From: Terriglobia bacterium
Lineage (GTDB): Bacteria > Acidobacteriota > Terriglobia > UBA7540
NCBI GenBank assembly: GCA_030049455.1
Contig: JASIKV010000357.1
Coordinates: 1-5,831, forward strand
Direction: 5' to 3'
Length of the DNA stretch: 5,831 nt
Part shown: piece by piece, positions 5,582 to 5,831 of the stretch
How positions within the stretch are numbered: the first letter of the stretch is position 1
How the letters are laid out: every line of letters begins with the position of its first letter
Translations under genes and position numbers: made by a program
The notes under the pieces: generated by a model
What the model saw: the letters and a program-made list of their open reading frames with translations, nothing else
The model's database searches: none
Told to the model about the DNA's origin: nothing

Positions 5582-5776
5582 TTAGCGATGGGCGGGACTT
5601 GCGGCGGCGGCAGGCACGTTGGCTCTTGCCGCGGCACGCCCCTCGGGCGGTAAGAAGACCGGAACGATCAGTGCAGATAGGATCATCAGAATCGCCACGC
5701 CCACCAGAACATCCACAATCGTTATATGCCAATTTCGCTTTGTGTTGGTCGTTGTCATTGTCGTTGTCCTTTCCAT
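5582..5776 (-). CDS. Short single-helix membrane protein with pilin-like N-terminus
   Basis: 64 residues from the ATG at 5774-5776, which is preceded by GAGG with a 6-base gap. Other in-frame starts are a GTG at 5788 (no ribosome site) and an ATG at 5758 (AAAGGA, 8-base gap; 58 residues). A Thr-rich, basic head (TTTNTKRNWH) leads into the helix ITIVDVLVGVAILMILSALI (residues 18-37), then VPVFLPP and a short Ala-rich, weakly basic tail. The helix resembles the type IV pilin/pseudopilin start (F-T-L-I-E-x-L-V-x-x-A-I-L...P). It has Asp in place of Glu5 and no Gly before the cleavage point, so prepilin peptidase processing is doubtful. There is no globular pilin domain. It could be a decayed pilin, a truncated gene, a membrane microprotein or a chance ORF. 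No pilus genes are visible nearby. Confidence 0.55.
   Translation of the reverse strand: MERTTTMTTTNTKRNWHITIVDVLVGVAILMILSALIVPVFLPPEGRAAARANVPAAAASPAHR
5748..5771. repeat. 12-base tandem duplication at the start region of the short membrane ORF
   Basis: GTCGTTGTCATT (5748-5759) and GTCGTTGTCCTT (5760-5771) match at 11 of 12 bases. On the minus strand they encode the in-frame peptides RTTT and MTTT, and they carry the alternative start ATG (5758) and its possible ribosome site. It looks like a recent small duplication or slippage. Confidence 0.6.
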
Positions 5777-5831
5777 TTCATCCCTCACGACTATGACTAG
5801 AGCAATTGGCTTGCCAGACCAACTTAGAATG

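Noticed and set aside
5449..5637. Minus-strand 62-codon ORF overlapping the end of the short membrane ORF
   Set aside because: Pro/Ser/Arg-rich with no motif, it overlaps the stem-loop and the better candidate in another frame, and it has no ribosome site.
5192..5653. Plus-strand ORF of about 150 codons running antisense from the isomerase signal region into the gap
   Set aside because: Its first third is antisense to the well-supported Tat signal and barrel gene, it has no recognisable domain or ribosome site, and its composition is that of a GC-rich shadow frame.
5789..5831. TTGG...CCAA dyad near the right edge
   Set aside because: Only four-base arms pair around a mismatched centre, and the window ends too soon to judge it as a regulatory site.
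1..5831. A CRISPR array, defence island, phage or biosynthetic cluster
   Set aside because: There are no regularly spaced repeats, no nuclease, integrase or transposase motifs, and the genes are common housekeeping or transport families; I see no support for a new system here.

Overview
The window is GC-rich and densely coded and reads as bacterial chromosome. Three things suggest Acidobacteriota or a similar soil lineage: the high-GC codon use, a Tat-exported sugar-isomerase-like protein, and a nested palindrome of the 'GTAGCGCGGGTG...' type, which I recall as common in those genomes. This assignment is inference with moderate confidence, because there is no rRNA or phylogenetic marker here.

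Layout. From the left edge to about 1813, everything is on the minus strand. Read in the direction of transcription, this block is a small DUF488-family protein (1813-1424), a REP-like nested inverted repeat (1306-1379), thioredoxin reductase trxB (1212-292), an imperfect palindrome (222-288), and the N-terminus of a proline dehydrogenase that runs off the left edge (217-1). A 143-base divergent intergenic region separates this block from a plus-strand ABC-2 export operon. The operon holds an ATPase (1957-2862) and its permease (2855-4129), whose start overlaps the ATPase stop by 8 bases. It converges, with only 18 bases between, on a minus-strand pair: a Tat-exported TIM-barrel sugar phosphate isomerase/epimerase-like protein (5343-4369), followed 35 bases later by a 61-residue zinc-ribbon-like protein (4333-4148). 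At the right end, a short minus-strand ORF (5776-5582) encodes a one-helix membrane protein whose helix resembles a type IV pilin N-terminus.

Functionally the window is a mixture and not one pathway: redox maintenance (TrxB), proline catabolism (ProDH), an ATP-driven exporter of the NatAB/YhaQP type, and a periplasmic sugar-active-like protein. The only clear functional coupling is the ATPase/permease pair. I found no CRISPR array, tRNA, rRNA, transposase, phage gene or recognisable defence system. The less ordinary signals are the nested inverted repeat, the palindrome between trxB and the proline dehydrogenase gene, the pilin-like microprotein with a duplicated 12-base unit at its start region, a Cys in the FAD motif of TrxB, and the Cys-rich C-terminus of the DUF488 protein.
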